Positions 26,636-37,270 of a DNA stretch of 64,000 bases are shown here, piece after piece; position 1 is the stretch's first letter, and the number at the start of each line of letters is the position of its first letter. The stretch covers positions 248,001 to 312,000 of the forward strand of contig NZ_JAMOIH010000002.1 in the NCBI RefSeq assembly GCF_024448955.1. Direction: 5' to 3'. Both the position numbers and the translations under genes were made by a program. Source of the DNA: Stutzerimonas stutzeri (lineage in GTDB: Bacteria > Pseudomonadota > Gammaproteobacteria > Pseudomonadales > Pseudomonadaceae). Under the pieces are notes generated by a model that searched no databases, was not told the origin of the DNA, and saw only the letters and a program-made list of their open reading frames with translations.

Positions 26636-27526
26636 TCAGCCTGCTATTCCACCGGGAATTATTGAGTTACACCAATCCTTCCATCGGATGCGCTCATCGC
26701 GCGACACCCAGCCATCCTGCGGTGCAAAGCTTTCTGATAAACATAATCCCCGTGTGCTCACCTCGCTGAACTGGCCGTTGCGCAGCTGCAACAGCTGCTT
26801 CAGTGGCTGACCCTCATGCAGCGGGATCAGATAGAGGTCGGGCCGGCTACGGTCCAGTTGGGCGACCAGCTCTTCGCCCTCGAGCCGCTCGTCGACATGA
26901 AACAGGCTGAGTTCGCGGGTTTCCTTCGGCAGATCGAGGCGCATGTCGTAGATCAGTTGCAGGGAAGCGGTTGGCAGATGGACGTAGGCCCGCGGGCGTT
27001 CCATCAAGGTCATCTGGCCGCATTGCACCGGCTTGGCCGATCCGGACAACGAAGCTAGATTGAAATGCACTGCCTCGCGATAACGCAGGCTGCCCTGGTA
27101 GGGCGCCGGCAGCCAGGTATCGCCAAAGCGCCCGGCGAGCCAGCCTTCGGGCGTTTCCAGTAGACATTCCTCGGCGACTTCATGGATCGCAGTCAGCAGC
27201 GGCAGGCTGAGCTCATGAGCTGGCACGTAACCGGAAATCAACTTGAGCACGACGTCGCCGCGGTCCTGGCGTTGCTGGCGCACCAACACCCAGTACTCCC
27301 GCCCCTGCCAGCAGAGCGTCAGCCGTACCGACACACCGAGGTTGGCCAGTTCGATGTCGAAGTGGGTCGGATCGTCGACAAGCACTGGGCGGCGGCGCTC
27401 AAGCATCTCGCTGAAATTAAGCGGCCGCCCCAGGCTCTGGTAGCGCAGGCCTTCGGGGCTGGCTTCGACGAGCAATGGAAGGGTTTTGAACGTGCCCGGG
27501 TTCTTGCGGATCAACACGCGCGGCAT
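26636..27526 (-). CDS. Conserved protein of unknown function
   Basis: I do not recognise a named domain in this 296-residue protein. It begins MPRVLIRKNPGTFKTLPLLV and shows an acidic segment, TAIHEVAEECLLETPEGW near residue 109, reminiscent of a Nudix-like EVxEE helix though the full Nudix box is not present. No signal or membrane segment is seen. It lies 37 bases upstream of an aldo/keto reductase whose own stop faces it on the same strand. By position it corresponds to the hypothetical gene next to PA4992 in P. aeruginosa. Confidence 0.75.
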   Translation of the reverse strand: MPRVLIRKNPGTFKTLPLLVEASPEGLRYQSLGRPLNFSEMLERRRPVLVDDPTHFDIELANLGVSVRLTLCWQGREYWVLVRQQRQDRGDVVLKLISGYVPAHELSLPLLTAIHEVAEECLLETPEGWLAGRFGDTWLPAPYQGSLRYREAVHFNLASLSGSAKPVQCGQMTLMERPRAYVHLPTASLQLIYDMRLDLPKETRELSLFHVDERLEGEELVAQLDRSRPDLYLIPLHEGQPLKQLLQLRNGQFSEVSTRGLCLSESFAPQDGWVSRDERIRWKDWCNSIIPGGIAG

Positions 27527-27563
27527 TCGGCTCCTCCTGACGTAGGCGGCCGTTGGGCCGTGA

Positions 27564-28376
27564 TTATCGTTGTTGGGACAAAACCGCTGCAGCGGTACGC
27601 ACGTTATCTGACAGGTGATTCGGGTTTATGGTGCCGATGATGGCGGCGCCGACGCCTGGATGCGCGAACAGCAGTTCGAAGCTCGCACGCACCGGATCTT
27701 CGCCTGCTTTCAGGCAGACGTGACCGCTGGCCAGCGCTTTTTTTACTAAGACGCCCTTGGCGTGTGACTGAGCGTAGTCCAGTACAGGCCGCTCGTTCTG
27801 CTCGTTGAGGTTGTAGGTCACCATCGCGCAGTCGCCCTGTTCGAGCGCGAACAGACCGCCTTCGACGGTTTTGCCGGAAAGGCCGTAGCCGAGGATCTTG
27901 CCCTCGCGCTTGAGGTCGGCGAGGGTCTCGTAGACGCCGCTGTGCTGGAGAATTTCCAGGTCGCGCCCGTCCGAATGCACCAGGACCAGATCGATGCGGT
28001 CGGTCCGCAGCCGCTGAAGGCTGCGCTCGACTGAATGTCGGGTATGGCCCGGCGAGAAATCGAAGAGCGATTGGCCATCGACGAACTCCTCGCCGACTTT
28101 GCTGACCACAACCCAATGGTCTCGTTGGCCCTGCAATAAAGGCCCCAGACGCTGTTCGCTGAGCCCGTAGGCGGGCGCGGTGTCGATCAAGTTGATGCCC
28201 AGATCGCGAGCCAGCGCGATCAGTTGGCGCGCCTGTTCATCATCCGGAATGCGAAAGCCGTTGGGGTATTTGACGCCCTGGTCGCGACCCAGCTTGACCG
28301 TGCCCAGGCCCAGCGGCGACACGCTGAGTCCAGTGCTGCCAAGAGGACGATGCAGCTCGTGCAATGTTGTCGCCAT
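27564..28376 (-). CDS. Aldo/keto reductase
   Basis: The 270-residue TIM-barrel oxidoreductase has the catalytic tetrad in place: Asp and Tyr in NLIDTAPAYGLSEQRLG, Lys in VVVSKVG, and His in LVLVHSDGR. It should reduce an aldehyde or sugar with NADPH. The ATG shares one base with the stop of the FAD oxidoreductase gene upstream (TGATG), so the two are cotranscribed and coupled. The substrate is unknown; the same pair is conserved in Pseudomonas (PA4992-PA4991 by memory). Confidence 0.9.
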   Translation of the reverse strand: MATTLHELHRPLGSTGLSVSPLGLGTVKLGRDQGVKYPNGFRIPDDEQARQLIALARDLGINLIDTAPAYGLSEQRLGPLLQGQRDHWVVVSKVGEEFVDGQSLFDFSPGHTRHSVERSLQRLRTDRIDLVLVHSDGRDLEILQHSGVYETLADLKREGKILGYGLSGKTVEGGLFALEQGDCAMVTYNLNEQNERPVLDYAQSHAKGVLVKKALASGHVCLKAGEDPVRASFELLFAHPGVGAAIIGTINPNHLSDNVRTAAAVLSQQR

Positions 28377-29548
28377 CAGAGCAATCCCTCCCAGAAGGGC
28401 GCAGTAACTGCGGGGCGTGGCAGTTCGGGTAGCGGCGGATGCGATTGAGGATGGATGCCGTCGCGGGTCAAGGCAGCTTCGACGCGGTCAGCGAAATCGG
28501 GAGATAGCGCCAATTTCGTCGGCCAGCCAACCAGCAGCCGGCCCTGTTCGGCGAGGAAGGCGTTGTCCGGTCTGGCCAGCGCTGATTGAGCCGGCTCGGC
28601 CCGGTCGATACGCAGCGTCGTCCACTTGGCCCCGGACAGGTCGATCCAGGGCACTAATTCCGCCAGCTCCTTTTTTGCCGCAGCAATTTGCGCCGCCTCG
28701 TCACGCGCGACGCCATTGGCCTCGGCCAGATCGCCGCCCAGATACCAGATCCATTCGCCGTCGGCAGCCGGATGGCTGGTCACGGTGATGCGCGGTTTGG
28801 AGCCGCCTCCCAGGCAATGCGCATAGAGCGGCTTGAGCGTCGCCGCCTTGACGATGACCATATGCAACGGGCGCTTTTGCATCGCCGGTTGCGCAAGACC
28901 CAACGCCTCCAGCAGCTCGGCGTTGCCCGCGCCGGCAGTCAGGACGATGCGCTGCGCGGTGATGGCGCGACCATCGGCGATCAGGCCGGTCAGTTCACCG
29001 TTCTCCCGTAGCGGCTCGATCCGGCCGGCCTTCAACAGGTCGGGGCCGGCGAGCTCCGCCAGACGCTGGATCAGGCTCGGCACGTCCAGCACCAGTTCGC
29101 TGAGTCGATAGACCTTGCCCTTGAAGCCTGGGTCCTGCAGCGCTGGCGGCAACTCGCCGCCCTTGACCTGTCCGACCCGCGAGCGCACCGCCTTGCTGGC
29201 GAAGAAACTGGTGAGGTTGCCGGTCAGGGTACCCGGGGACCAGAGATAGTGCGCATCGGAGAGCAGGCGCACGCTGGAAAGATCCAGCTCGCCGCCGCCT
29301 TGGAGTGCTTCACGCCAGCGCCGGGGCATGTCGGCGATGGCTTCCGACGCACCGGTCAGCGCGCCACTCAGCGCATACTTGGTGCCACCGTGGATGATCC
29401 CCTGGGATTTGACGCTCTGCCCGCCGCCAAGCACGCCTTTGTCCACCAGCAGCGTCGAATAGCCTTGTTGGCGCAGGCGCGCGTTCAGCCAAAGACCGGC
29501 AACGCCACCGCCTACGATCAGGACATCGGTGCTCAAGGAGTCGGGCAT
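28376..29548 (-). CDS. FAD-dependent oxidoreductase (DAO family)
   Basis: The 390-residue protein has an N-terminal dinucleotide-binding motif, DVLIVGGGVAGLWLNARL, and a D-amino-acid-oxidase-like fold, with GQSVKSQGIIHGGTKYA near residue 51 and TAGAGNAELL in the middle. It probably oxidises an amine or hydroxy acid. I chose ATG 29548 (MPDSLSTDVLIVGG); an alternative nine codons upstream is weaker. First gene of a two-gene operon with the aldo/keto reductase. The 267 bases between it and waaA hold a long inverted repeat and no gene. Confidence 0.9.
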   Translation of the reverse strand: MPDSLSTDVLIVGGGVAGLWLNARLRQQGYSTLLVDKGVLGGGQSVKSQGIIHGGTKYALSGALTGASEAIADMPRRWREALQGGGELDLSSVRLLSDAHYLWSPGTLTGNLTSFFASKAVRSRVGQVKGGELPPALQDPGFKGKVYRLSELVLDVPSLIQRLAELAGPDLLKAGRIEPLRENGELTGLIADGRAITAQRIVLTAGAGNAELLEALGLAQPAMQKRPLHMVIVKAATLKPLYAHCLGGGSKPRITVTSHPAADGEWIWYLGGDLAEANGVARDEAAQIAAAKKELAELVPWIDLSGAKWTTLRIDRAEPAQSALARPDNAFLAEQGRLLVGWPTKLALSPDFADRVEAALTRDGIHPQSHPPLPELPRPAVTAPFWEGLL

Positions 29549-29661
29549 CTGTAAACCTCGCCTGTAAAGCTGCAATTACGGGCCGGCAGTATAACCGTCG
29601 ACGTAGTCGTAGCAGCCATGGTTGGAAAGCTGGGAGCGGGGCAAGACGCTGTGGGCTGGCT

Positions 29662-29781
29662 GCTGGTGGGCTGAAGCCCACCCTACTAACTGACGCGGAA
29701 CGCTGCCCGACGCACGTCTACCAACGAATCTTGAATTCAACTAGTAGGGTGGGCCGGGTCGCTCCGCTTCAGCCCACCAGC
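29662..29781. repeat. Long intergenic inverted repeat (TAGGGTGGGC...GCCCACC type)
   Basis: The left arm GCTGGTGGGCTGAAGCCCAC continues into CCTACTA (29662-29688). It is mirrored by TAGTAGGGTGGGC (29742-29754) and CTTCAGCCCACCAGC (29767-29781), with 12 extra bases interrupting the right arm. The unit itself contains GTGGGCTGAAGCCCAC, a small palindrome. It lies in the divergent region between the FAD oxidoreductase gene and waaA. Confidence 0.65.
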
Positions 29782-29815
29782 TTCAGCTTGCAGCTTTCGA
29801 GTAAACTTCGCGGCC

Positions 29816-31081
29816 ATGAACCGAACCCTCTATACCCTGCTGTTCCATCTTGCCTTGCCGTTGGTGGTGGTTCGCCTGTTTTGGCGTGCCCGCAAAGCGC
29901 CGGCCTACTCGAAACGTATCGGCGAACGCTTTGCTATTGGGCTACCCGAATTCCAGCCGCATGGCATCTGGGTGCACGCTGTCTCGGTCGGCGAAAGCAT
30001 TGCCGCCGCACCGATGATCCGAGCATTGAAAGATCGTTATCCGTACTTGCCGATCACCGTCACCTGCATGACCCCGACCGGCTCCGAGCGGATCAAGGCG
30101 CTATTTGGCGATACGGTGCAGCATTGCTACTTGCCTTACGATCTGCCTTGGGCGGCTTCACGGTTCTTGCAACGACTGCAGCCGAAACTGGCTGTGGTGA
30201 TGGAAACCGAGCTGTGGCCCAACCATATTCACCAGTGCGCGCGTCGCGGTATTCCCGTGGCGCTGGCCAATGCGCGGTTGTCTGAACGCTCGGCGCGCGG
30301 CTATGCACGATTCGCCCGGTTGACCGCGCCTATGCTGGCGGAACTGAGCCTCGTCGCCGTGCAGACCGAAGCCGAGGCGACGCGTTTCCGTCAGCTCGGC
30401 GCACGTGATGCCTGCGTGGAGGTAACCGGCTCGATCAAGTTCGACCTCAGCGTCGACCCGGCGCTGCCCGAGCAGGCCGCGCAGCTCCGCCAGCAATGGG
30501 GTGCCACGATGCGGCCGATCTGGATCGGCGCCAGCACTCACACAGGCGAAGACGAAATTCTGCTGGCTGCGCATCGGCAGTTGTTGAACACCTATCCTGA
30601 CGCGCTGTTGATTCTGGTGCCGCGCCATCCCGAACGCTTTGGCTCGGTATACGAGCTATGCCGGAAGCAGGACTTCGCCACCGTCCGACGTTCCCTCGGC
30701 GAGCCGCCCCAGGCCCAGACGCAAGTGCTGCTTGGCGACACCATGGGCGAGTTGCTGTTTCTCTTTGCGCTGGCCGATGTGGCCTTCGTTGGCGGCAGTC
30801 TGGTGCCGACCGGCGGGCACAATTTGCTTGAGCCCGCAGCGTTGGGAAAACCCGTACTGACCGGCCCGCATCTGTTTAATTTCCTCGATATCGCCGCGCA
30901 GCTGCGTGATGCCGACGCGTTGAAGGAAGTGGACAGCGCCCCCGCGCTGGCGGCGGCAATCGAGACGTTATGGACGAATCCGGCAAGTGTCGAACAGGCT
31001 CGGGCCGCTGGCAGCCGTGTGCTGAGAAATAATCAGGGCGCGCTGGAGCGGCTGCTGGCAGGGCTAGGACGGCTGCTTTAG
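29816..31081 (+). CDS. waaA: 3-deoxy-D-manno-octulosonic acid (Kdo) transferase
   Basis: WaaA attaches Kdo residues to lipid IVA before heptose addition. The 421-residue protein has an N-terminal membrane anchor (LLFHLALPLVVVRLFWRA) and the catalytic-Glu segment VHAVSVGESIAAAP near residue 60. The C-terminal Rossmann domain has GASTHTGEDEILLAAH near 240 and VGGSLVPTGGHNLLEPAALG near 325. Start ATG 29816 gives the conserved MNRTLYTLLFH although no strong ribosome-binding site precedes it. Convergent with the TolC-like gene downstream. Confidence 0.95.
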   Translation: MNRTLYTLLFHLALPLVVVRLFWRARKAPAYSKRIGERFAIGLPEFQPHGIWVHAVSVGESIAAAPMIRALKDRYPYLPITVTCMTPTGSERIKALFGDTVQHCYLPYDLPWAASRFLQRLQPKLAVVMETELWPNHIHQCARRGIPVALANARLSERSARGYARFARLTAPMLAELSLVAVQTEAEATRFRQLGARDACVEVTGSIKFDLSVDPALPEQAAQLRQQWGATMRPIWIGASTHTGEDEILLAAHRQLLNTYPDALLILVPRHPERFGSVYELCRKQDFATVRRSLGEPPQAQTQVLLGDTMGELLFLFALADVAFVGGSLVPTGGHNLLEPAALGKPVLTGPHLFNFLDIAAQLRDADALKEVDSAPALAAAIETLWTNPASVEQARAAGSRVLRNNQGALERLLAGLGRLL

Positions 31082-31084
31082 CCA

Positions 31085-31106
31085 ATAGGGCGGCTGAACC
31101 GCCTAT
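31085..31106. terminator. Hairpin between convergent waaA and TolC-like genes
   Basis: ATAGGGCGG and CCGCCTAT form an eight-pair stem with one bulged G and a five-base loop, in the 42 bases between the two convergent stops. No long U-run follows on either strand, so it would be a weak bidirectional terminator. Confidence 0.4.
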
Positions 31107-31123
31107 AGATGTGGTGGTGCTTG

Positions 31124-32578
31124 TCAGTCCACGCGTACCGGCTGGCCAAAATTCTCCGACAGATCCGGCGGCAGGAAGTCGCTGTCCGGATCGTAGTCCG
31201 CCTTCAGATAGCGTTGCAGATCCTCCAGATCACCCGGGTTGAGTGTGCCGGCGGCCTGTTTCAGGCGCAGGCTGTCGAGGATGTAGTCATAGCGGGCGTT
31301 GTTGTAATCGCGCACGGCAGCGAACAGGCGGCGCTGAGCGTCGAGCACGTCGACGATATTGCGTGTACCTACCTGATAGCCGATGTCGGTAGCTTCCAAA
31401 GCACTCTGGCTGGAAATGATTGACTGCCGGCGCGCCTGCACCTGCTCTACATCGGTATTCACTGCGCGATGCAGATTACGGGTGGACTCGACCACCTGAC
31501 GGCGCAGGCTTTCGCGCTGCTGCTCGGTTTGGGTCAATTGATGAAAGGCCTCGCGCCGCTGGGAGCTGGTCAGCCCGCCGCTGTATAGCGGAATGTTCAG
31601 CTGCAAGCCGATGCTGCGCTGTTCGACGTCGCCGGTGTAACGCGGCAGGCTGTAGCCCGGAATATCCATGGAGCCGGTATTGGAGAAGCCCAGGCTGTCG
31701 TTGTCGCCCCTGCTGTAGCGCGCCACCGCATCGACCGTCGGTGCATGGCCGGCTCGGCGCTGGCGCAGGGTTTCTTCGGCCGCGTTTACCGCCTGGTTGA
31801 TCGCCAGCAGATCCAGGTTCTGCTGAGTGGCGGTGTTGACCCAGGCGCTGGCGTCGTTCGGGGTGGGCGGCAGCACTGGCAGGCTGTGCTCGACGCCTTC
31901 CAGCGCGAGGTATTCGCGATTGGTCAGCGTGAACAGTGCCTGAAAGGCATCGTCGACCTGGCGCTGGGCGATGAGTCGATTGGCCCGCGCGGTATCGAAA
32001 CCTGCCTGGGCTTCGAGCACGTCGGTGCGATCGGAAAGGCCCACTTCGAAGCGTTCGTCGGCCTGGTCGAGCTGCCGCTTGAAGGCCGATTCCTCGGCTT
32101 TGGCGGCGGCGAGATTGTCTTGCGCGCGTAGGACTGCGAAGTACGCCTGAGCGGTCAGGCGGATCAGGTCCTGCTCGGCAATGGAGTATTCCAGCGCCGC
32201 CTGCTCGCTGATCGCTTCGGCCGCCTGCAACTGGAACCAGCGCTCGGCGCGGAAGATCGGTTGGCTCAGGGTGGCCTGATAGACGGTGCCACTACGCGAC
32301 AGGGAGCGTGAGCCGATGTCGGTGTCGAGGTCGGTGCGGGTGTCGCTCATCTCCGCGCCCGCGCTGAGATTCGGCAGCAAGCCGGCACGTGCCTGCGGTA
32401 CGACCTCCTGAGTCGCCTTGAACTGCGCGCGCGCCGCCGCGAGGTCGGCATTGTTCTCCACGGCTTGGCGATAAACGCTCACCAGATCGGTGCGATTGGA
32501 GAGCGGAGGCGCGGTCTCGGCCCAAACCAGCCCCGACGAGGCGGCCACGGCCAGTGCCAGCGTGAGTCTACGCAGCAT
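31124..32578 (-). CDS. opmH: TolC-family outer-membrane efflux/secretion protein
   Basis: The 484-residue precursor starts MLRRLTLALAVAASSGLVWA, a signal peptide with a cleavage site after VWA. The mature part shows the duplicated TolC helix/strand pattern, for example SVYRQAVENNADLAAARAQF and, in the second half, LLAINQAVNAAEETLRQRRA. It forms a trimeric outer-membrane channel serving efflux pumps and type I secretion. By position it matches OpmH (PA4974). I chose ATG 32578 after GGGAAAG; a start 11 codons upstream would precede the signal peptide. It diverges from the thiC riboswitch region. Confidence 0.9.
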   Translation of the reverse strand: MLRRLTLALAVAASSGLVWAETAPPLSNRTDLVSVYRQAVENNADLAAARAQFKATQEVVPQARAGLLPNLSAGAEMSDTRTDLDTDIGSRSLSRSGTVYQATLSQPIFRAERWFQLQAAEAISEQAALEYSIAEQDLIRLTAQAYFAVLRAQDNLAAAKAEESAFKRQLDQADERFEVGLSDRTDVLEAQAGFDTARANRLIAQRQVDDAFQALFTLTNREYLALEGVEHSLPVLPPTPNDASAWVNTATQQNLDLLAINQAVNAAEETLRQRRAGHAPTVDAVARYSRGDNDSLGFSNTGSMDIPGYSLPRYTGDVEQRSIGLQLNIPLYSGGLTSSQRREAFHQLTQTEQQRESLRRQVVESTRNLHRAVNTDVEQVQARRQSIISSQSALEATDIGYQVGTRNIVDVLDAQRRLFAAVRDYNNARYDYILDSLRLKQAAGTLNPGDLEDLQRYLKADYDPDSDFLPPDLSENFGQPVRVD

Positions 32579-32767
32579 GTGCGTCTTTCCCTGAAGCGGA
32601 GTGATGGGCAAGGCTATGCGCCGCCATGCAGCCGGTCAAGCGGGGTGGCGGCGCTTTCAGGTGCCTGTGGTGAGGCTTGGCGAGGCGTTGCAAATATGAC
32701 CCGGCGGTCGCGACATTCGCGGATCGGCGTGGCTTTCCTCCGGACTCTTGATTAGACTCGGTCGCGT

Positions 32768-34853
<2,086 letters not shown>

Positions 34854-34898
34854 AAGACGTAGAAAAGCGCTGAAGGCTGGAGGCCGGACGAAAGCGCA

Positions 34899-34966
34899 GT
34901 CGCGAGCTCGCTCGCGAACAGCATGAAAGCTCCGCGCAGTAAGGCTTCGCGAGCAAGCTCGCTCCT
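34899..34966. repeat. REP-like inverted pair
   Basis: GTCGCGAGCTCGCTCGCGAA (34899-34918) and TTCGCGAGCAAGCTCGCTCC (34946-34965) are inverted near-copies. The second closely resembles the common Pseudomonas REP unit. The pair lies between thiC and cytX and could act as a nuclease barrier or a weak terminator in the 193-base gap. Confidence 0.6.
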
Positions 34967-34990
34967 GCACGGCAACGATTTTTTTGCTTG

Positions 34991-35017
34991 CCTGGCTGGG
35001 TGAATTTACCCGCCAGG
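34991..35017 (+). promoter_or_regulatory. Strong hairpin upstream of cytX
   Basis: CCTGGCTGGGT and ACCCGCCAGG pair through ten bases with one bulged T and a six-base loop (GAATTT). It ends 29 bases before the cytX GTG and has no U-run, so a role in translation or mRNA stability is more likely than termination. It does not show TPP-riboswitch consensus sequences. Confidence 0.35.
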
Positions 35018-35046
35018 TCATCAACGATCCTTTGAGAATTCTATCC

Positions 35047-36348
35047 GTGAACACGCCTGGCCGTTATTCCCCTCATCAAAGCGTTGCCCCTGAACACCGT
35101 GTGTTCGGCGGTCGTGACATGTTTTCCTTGTGGTTTTCCCTGGGCGTCGGCCTGATGGTGCTGCAGCTGGGTGCCTTGCTAGCGCCGGGGCTGGGCATGA
35201 GCGGCGCGCTGCTGGCGATCGCATGCGGAAGCGCGGCCGGCGTGTTGCTGCTAGGCGCGGTCGCGGTGATTGGCACCGATACCGGCCTGTCATCAATGGC
35301 TGCGCTGAAGCTCACGTTGGGCAGCCGCGGTGCGGTGCTGCCGGCGTTGCTAAACCTCGTTCAGTTGGTCGGCTGGGGTGCGTTCGAAATTATCATCATG
35401 CGCGATGCGGCCAGCGTGCTGGCGACCCGCGCCTTTGGTGAAGGCAGCCTGCTGAACAGTCCCGCATTGTGGACCTTGTTCTTCGGCGGCCTTGCTACGC
35501 TGCTGGCCGTCACCGGTCCGCTGACCTTCGTACGCCGGATATTGCGCAAATGGGGCATCTGGTTGCTGCTCGGGGCCTGTGTCTGGCTGACCTGGAATCT
35601 GTTCGACAAGGCGGACCTGTCGGCACTCTGGGCTCGTCGGGGCGATGGTTCGATGCCGTTCGCGCTGGGCTTCGATATCGCCATCGCCATGCCGCTGTCC
35701 TGGTTGCCGCTGATTGCCGATTATTCCCGCTTCGGTCGCGCGGCCGTGCGTGTTTTCGGCGGTACCGCGTTGGGGTTCTTCGCCGGCAACTTCTGGTTGA
35801 TGAGTCTCGGTGTCGCTTACACGCTGGTGTTCGCCGACGGTAGTGAAGTCAACGCATTGTTACTGGCGTTGGCCGGTGCGGGGCTGGGCATTCCGCTGTT
35901 GCTGATACTACTCGACGAGTCTGAAAACGCCTTCGCCGACATCCACTCGGCCGCGGTTTCGGTCGGCATCCTGCTCCCGCTCAAGGTCGAACACCTGGCG
36001 CTGACGATCGGCGCAATCTGCACGCTTATCGCCTGGCTCGCGCCGCTTGCCGAGTACCAGAATTTCCTGCTGTTGATCGGCTCGGTGTTCGCGCCGCTGT
36101 TCGGCGTCGTGCTGGTCGATCATTACATTCTTCGGCGCCGAGGTCGCTTGGCCGCTCCGGCTGCCGGCTTGCGCTGGGAAACCTTGTTGGCCTGGGGCTG
36201 TGGAGCGGCTACTTATCACGTGCTCGCCAGCGCCTGGCCGGAAATCGGTGCCAGCCTGCCGGCGCTGTTCCTCTCCGGCGGGCTGTTGCTGGTGCTGAGC
36301 CGTTTCGGTCGCGTTACGGCAGATATTGCGGTTTCAGAATCGCGCTGA
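35047..36348 (+). CDS. cytX: Putative hydroxymethylpyrimidine/cytosine transporter CytX (NCS1 family)
   Basis: The 433-residue protein has about 12 hydrophobic segments and the NCS1 signature pattern, with MFSLWFSLGVGLMVLQLGAL early and PLSWLPLIADYSRFGR near residue 217. In other bacteria CytX is linked to thiamine genes and is thought to import the pyrimidine precursor, in line with thiC upstream. GTG 35047 is chosen because VNTPGRYSPHQSV precedes the usual CytX start region; an upstream TTG at 34984 reads through the hairpin. Its last 35 bases overlap the convergent DUF3298 gene. Confidence 0.85.
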   Translation: MNTPGRYSPHQSVAPEHRVFGGRDMFSLWFSLGVGLMVLQLGALLAPGLGMSGALLAIACGSAAGVLLLGAVAVIGTDTGLSSMAALKLTLGSRGAVLPALLNLVQLVGWGAFEIIIMRDAASVLATRAFGEGSLLNSPALWTLFFGGLATLLAVTGPLTFVRRILRKWGIWLLLGACVWLTWNLFDKADLSALWARRGDGSMPFALGFDIAIAMPLSWLPLIADYSRFGRAAVRVFGGTALGFFAGNFWLMSLGVAYTLVFADGSEVNALLLALAGAGLGIPLLLILLDESENAFADIHSAAVSVGILLPLKVEHLALTIGAICTLIAWLAPLAEYQNFLLLIGSVFAPLFGVVLVDHYILRRRGRLAAPAAGLRWETLLAWGCGAATYHVLASAWPEIGASLPALFLSGGLLLVLSRFGRVTADIAVSESR

Positions 36349-37054
36349 GTTCGCTGTAAGGAATTTCCAGCTCAGGGTGGCCGCTCGAATAGGGCGCGAT
36401 GCTGTAGACGTCGTATTTGAGCAGCACCTTGTCGCGCAGCAGAGCGACATTGGCGGTTCTCTGGAATGGCCACTGGCGAGAAAACTCGGCATCGTGCTCG
36501 TTCGCCAACAGCCACTGCTGATGCGCTTTTGCGGCGGCGCGCCAGAATGCACCTTCTTTGCCGGGAAGCAGAACGTCCGCCAGTTCCAGCGCGCGGTCCT
36601 GCTCCGGGTCATAGTTGATGAATCCGCGACCCGGCATGCCGTGAGCGCCTCCGGTGTACAGGTAGCTCGACAGCTCGACCACAAGCAGCGAGCCATGTTG
36701 TTCTCGCAGTTTGGCCTGCAAATAACTGCTCCAGCCGTGCTCCGCGTTACGCAGGAAATCATCCTGGTAGCGCTCCAGGGATGCCGGCATCTGTGCGTCC
36801 GGGCTATTGATCGTCATCCGCCGCAGCCGTTGGTCGATCAGGGCATTCAATGCCGGCTCATCGGCGAACAACTGGGTATCGATGTTGACCAGTGGGCAGC
36901 GATCGTCCTGCTCTGGACAACCGGCGGGGCGTTGTTCGCTGACGACCTGCCGCACCTCGACAGGCGGCTCGCCGCGAAAGTGCTGGCAGGCGCTGAGTAG
37001 CAGGCTGAGGACGAACAACGCGAAGACGTGGCGAAAAGGCTTCAATGGGCTCAT
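36314..37054 (-). CDS. DUF3298/RsiV-like lipoprotein
   Basis: The 246-residue protein starts MSPLKPFRHVFALFVLSLLL followed by SAC, a lipobox with Cys at about residue 23. The secreted part has YLYTGGAHGMPGRGFINYD (DUF4163-like) and a C-terminal PYSSGHPELEIPYSELSAIL, typical of DUF3298. The fold is known from lysozyme-binding anti-sigma factors; here there is no cytoplasmic anti-sigma domain, so the role is unknown. ATG 37054 is favoured because the longer frame lacks a signal peptide. It overlaps cytX by 35 bases tail to tail. Confidence 0.82.
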   Translation of the reverse strand: MSPLKPFRHVFALFVLSLLLSACQHFRGEPPVEVRQVVSEQRPAGCPEQDDRCPLVNIDTQLFADEPALNALIDQRLRRMTINSPDAQMPASLERYQDDFLRNAEHGWSSYLQAKLREQHGSLLVVELSSYLYTGGAHGMPGRGFINYDPEQDRALELADVLLPGKEGAFWRAAAKAHQQWLLANEHDAEFSRQWPFQRTANVALLRDKVLLKYDVYSIAPYSSGHPELEIPYSELSAILKPQYLP

Positions 37055-37225
37055 GGCTCTTGTGTTGGCTGCAGTGCGGTTTCGAGTACCGGCGGGTTGT
37101 GAAGTTCGTAACTGGGCGTTTGGTAATTTTTCCGCGTGCGAGCGGTCTGCAAAGGGCTGCGCCTGAATAAACGGCGCGCTAGGATGACAACAGAGAGACC
37201 GCTCACGCCGTGACGGTTGCAGTCT

Positions 37226-37248
37226 TCCGGCGCCAGGCTGGCGCCGGA
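37226..37248 (+). promoter_or_regulatory. Perfect GC-rich hairpin before nudF
   Basis: TCCGGCGCCA and TGGCGCCGGA form a perfect ten-base-pair stem with a three-base loop (GGC), 22 bases upstream of the nudF ATG. There is no following U-run. Given its stability it could limit ribosome access, mark an mRNA 5' end, or be a protein-binding palindrome. Confidence 0.4.
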
Positions 37249-37270
37249 CAATCCGATATGTGAGTGATTC

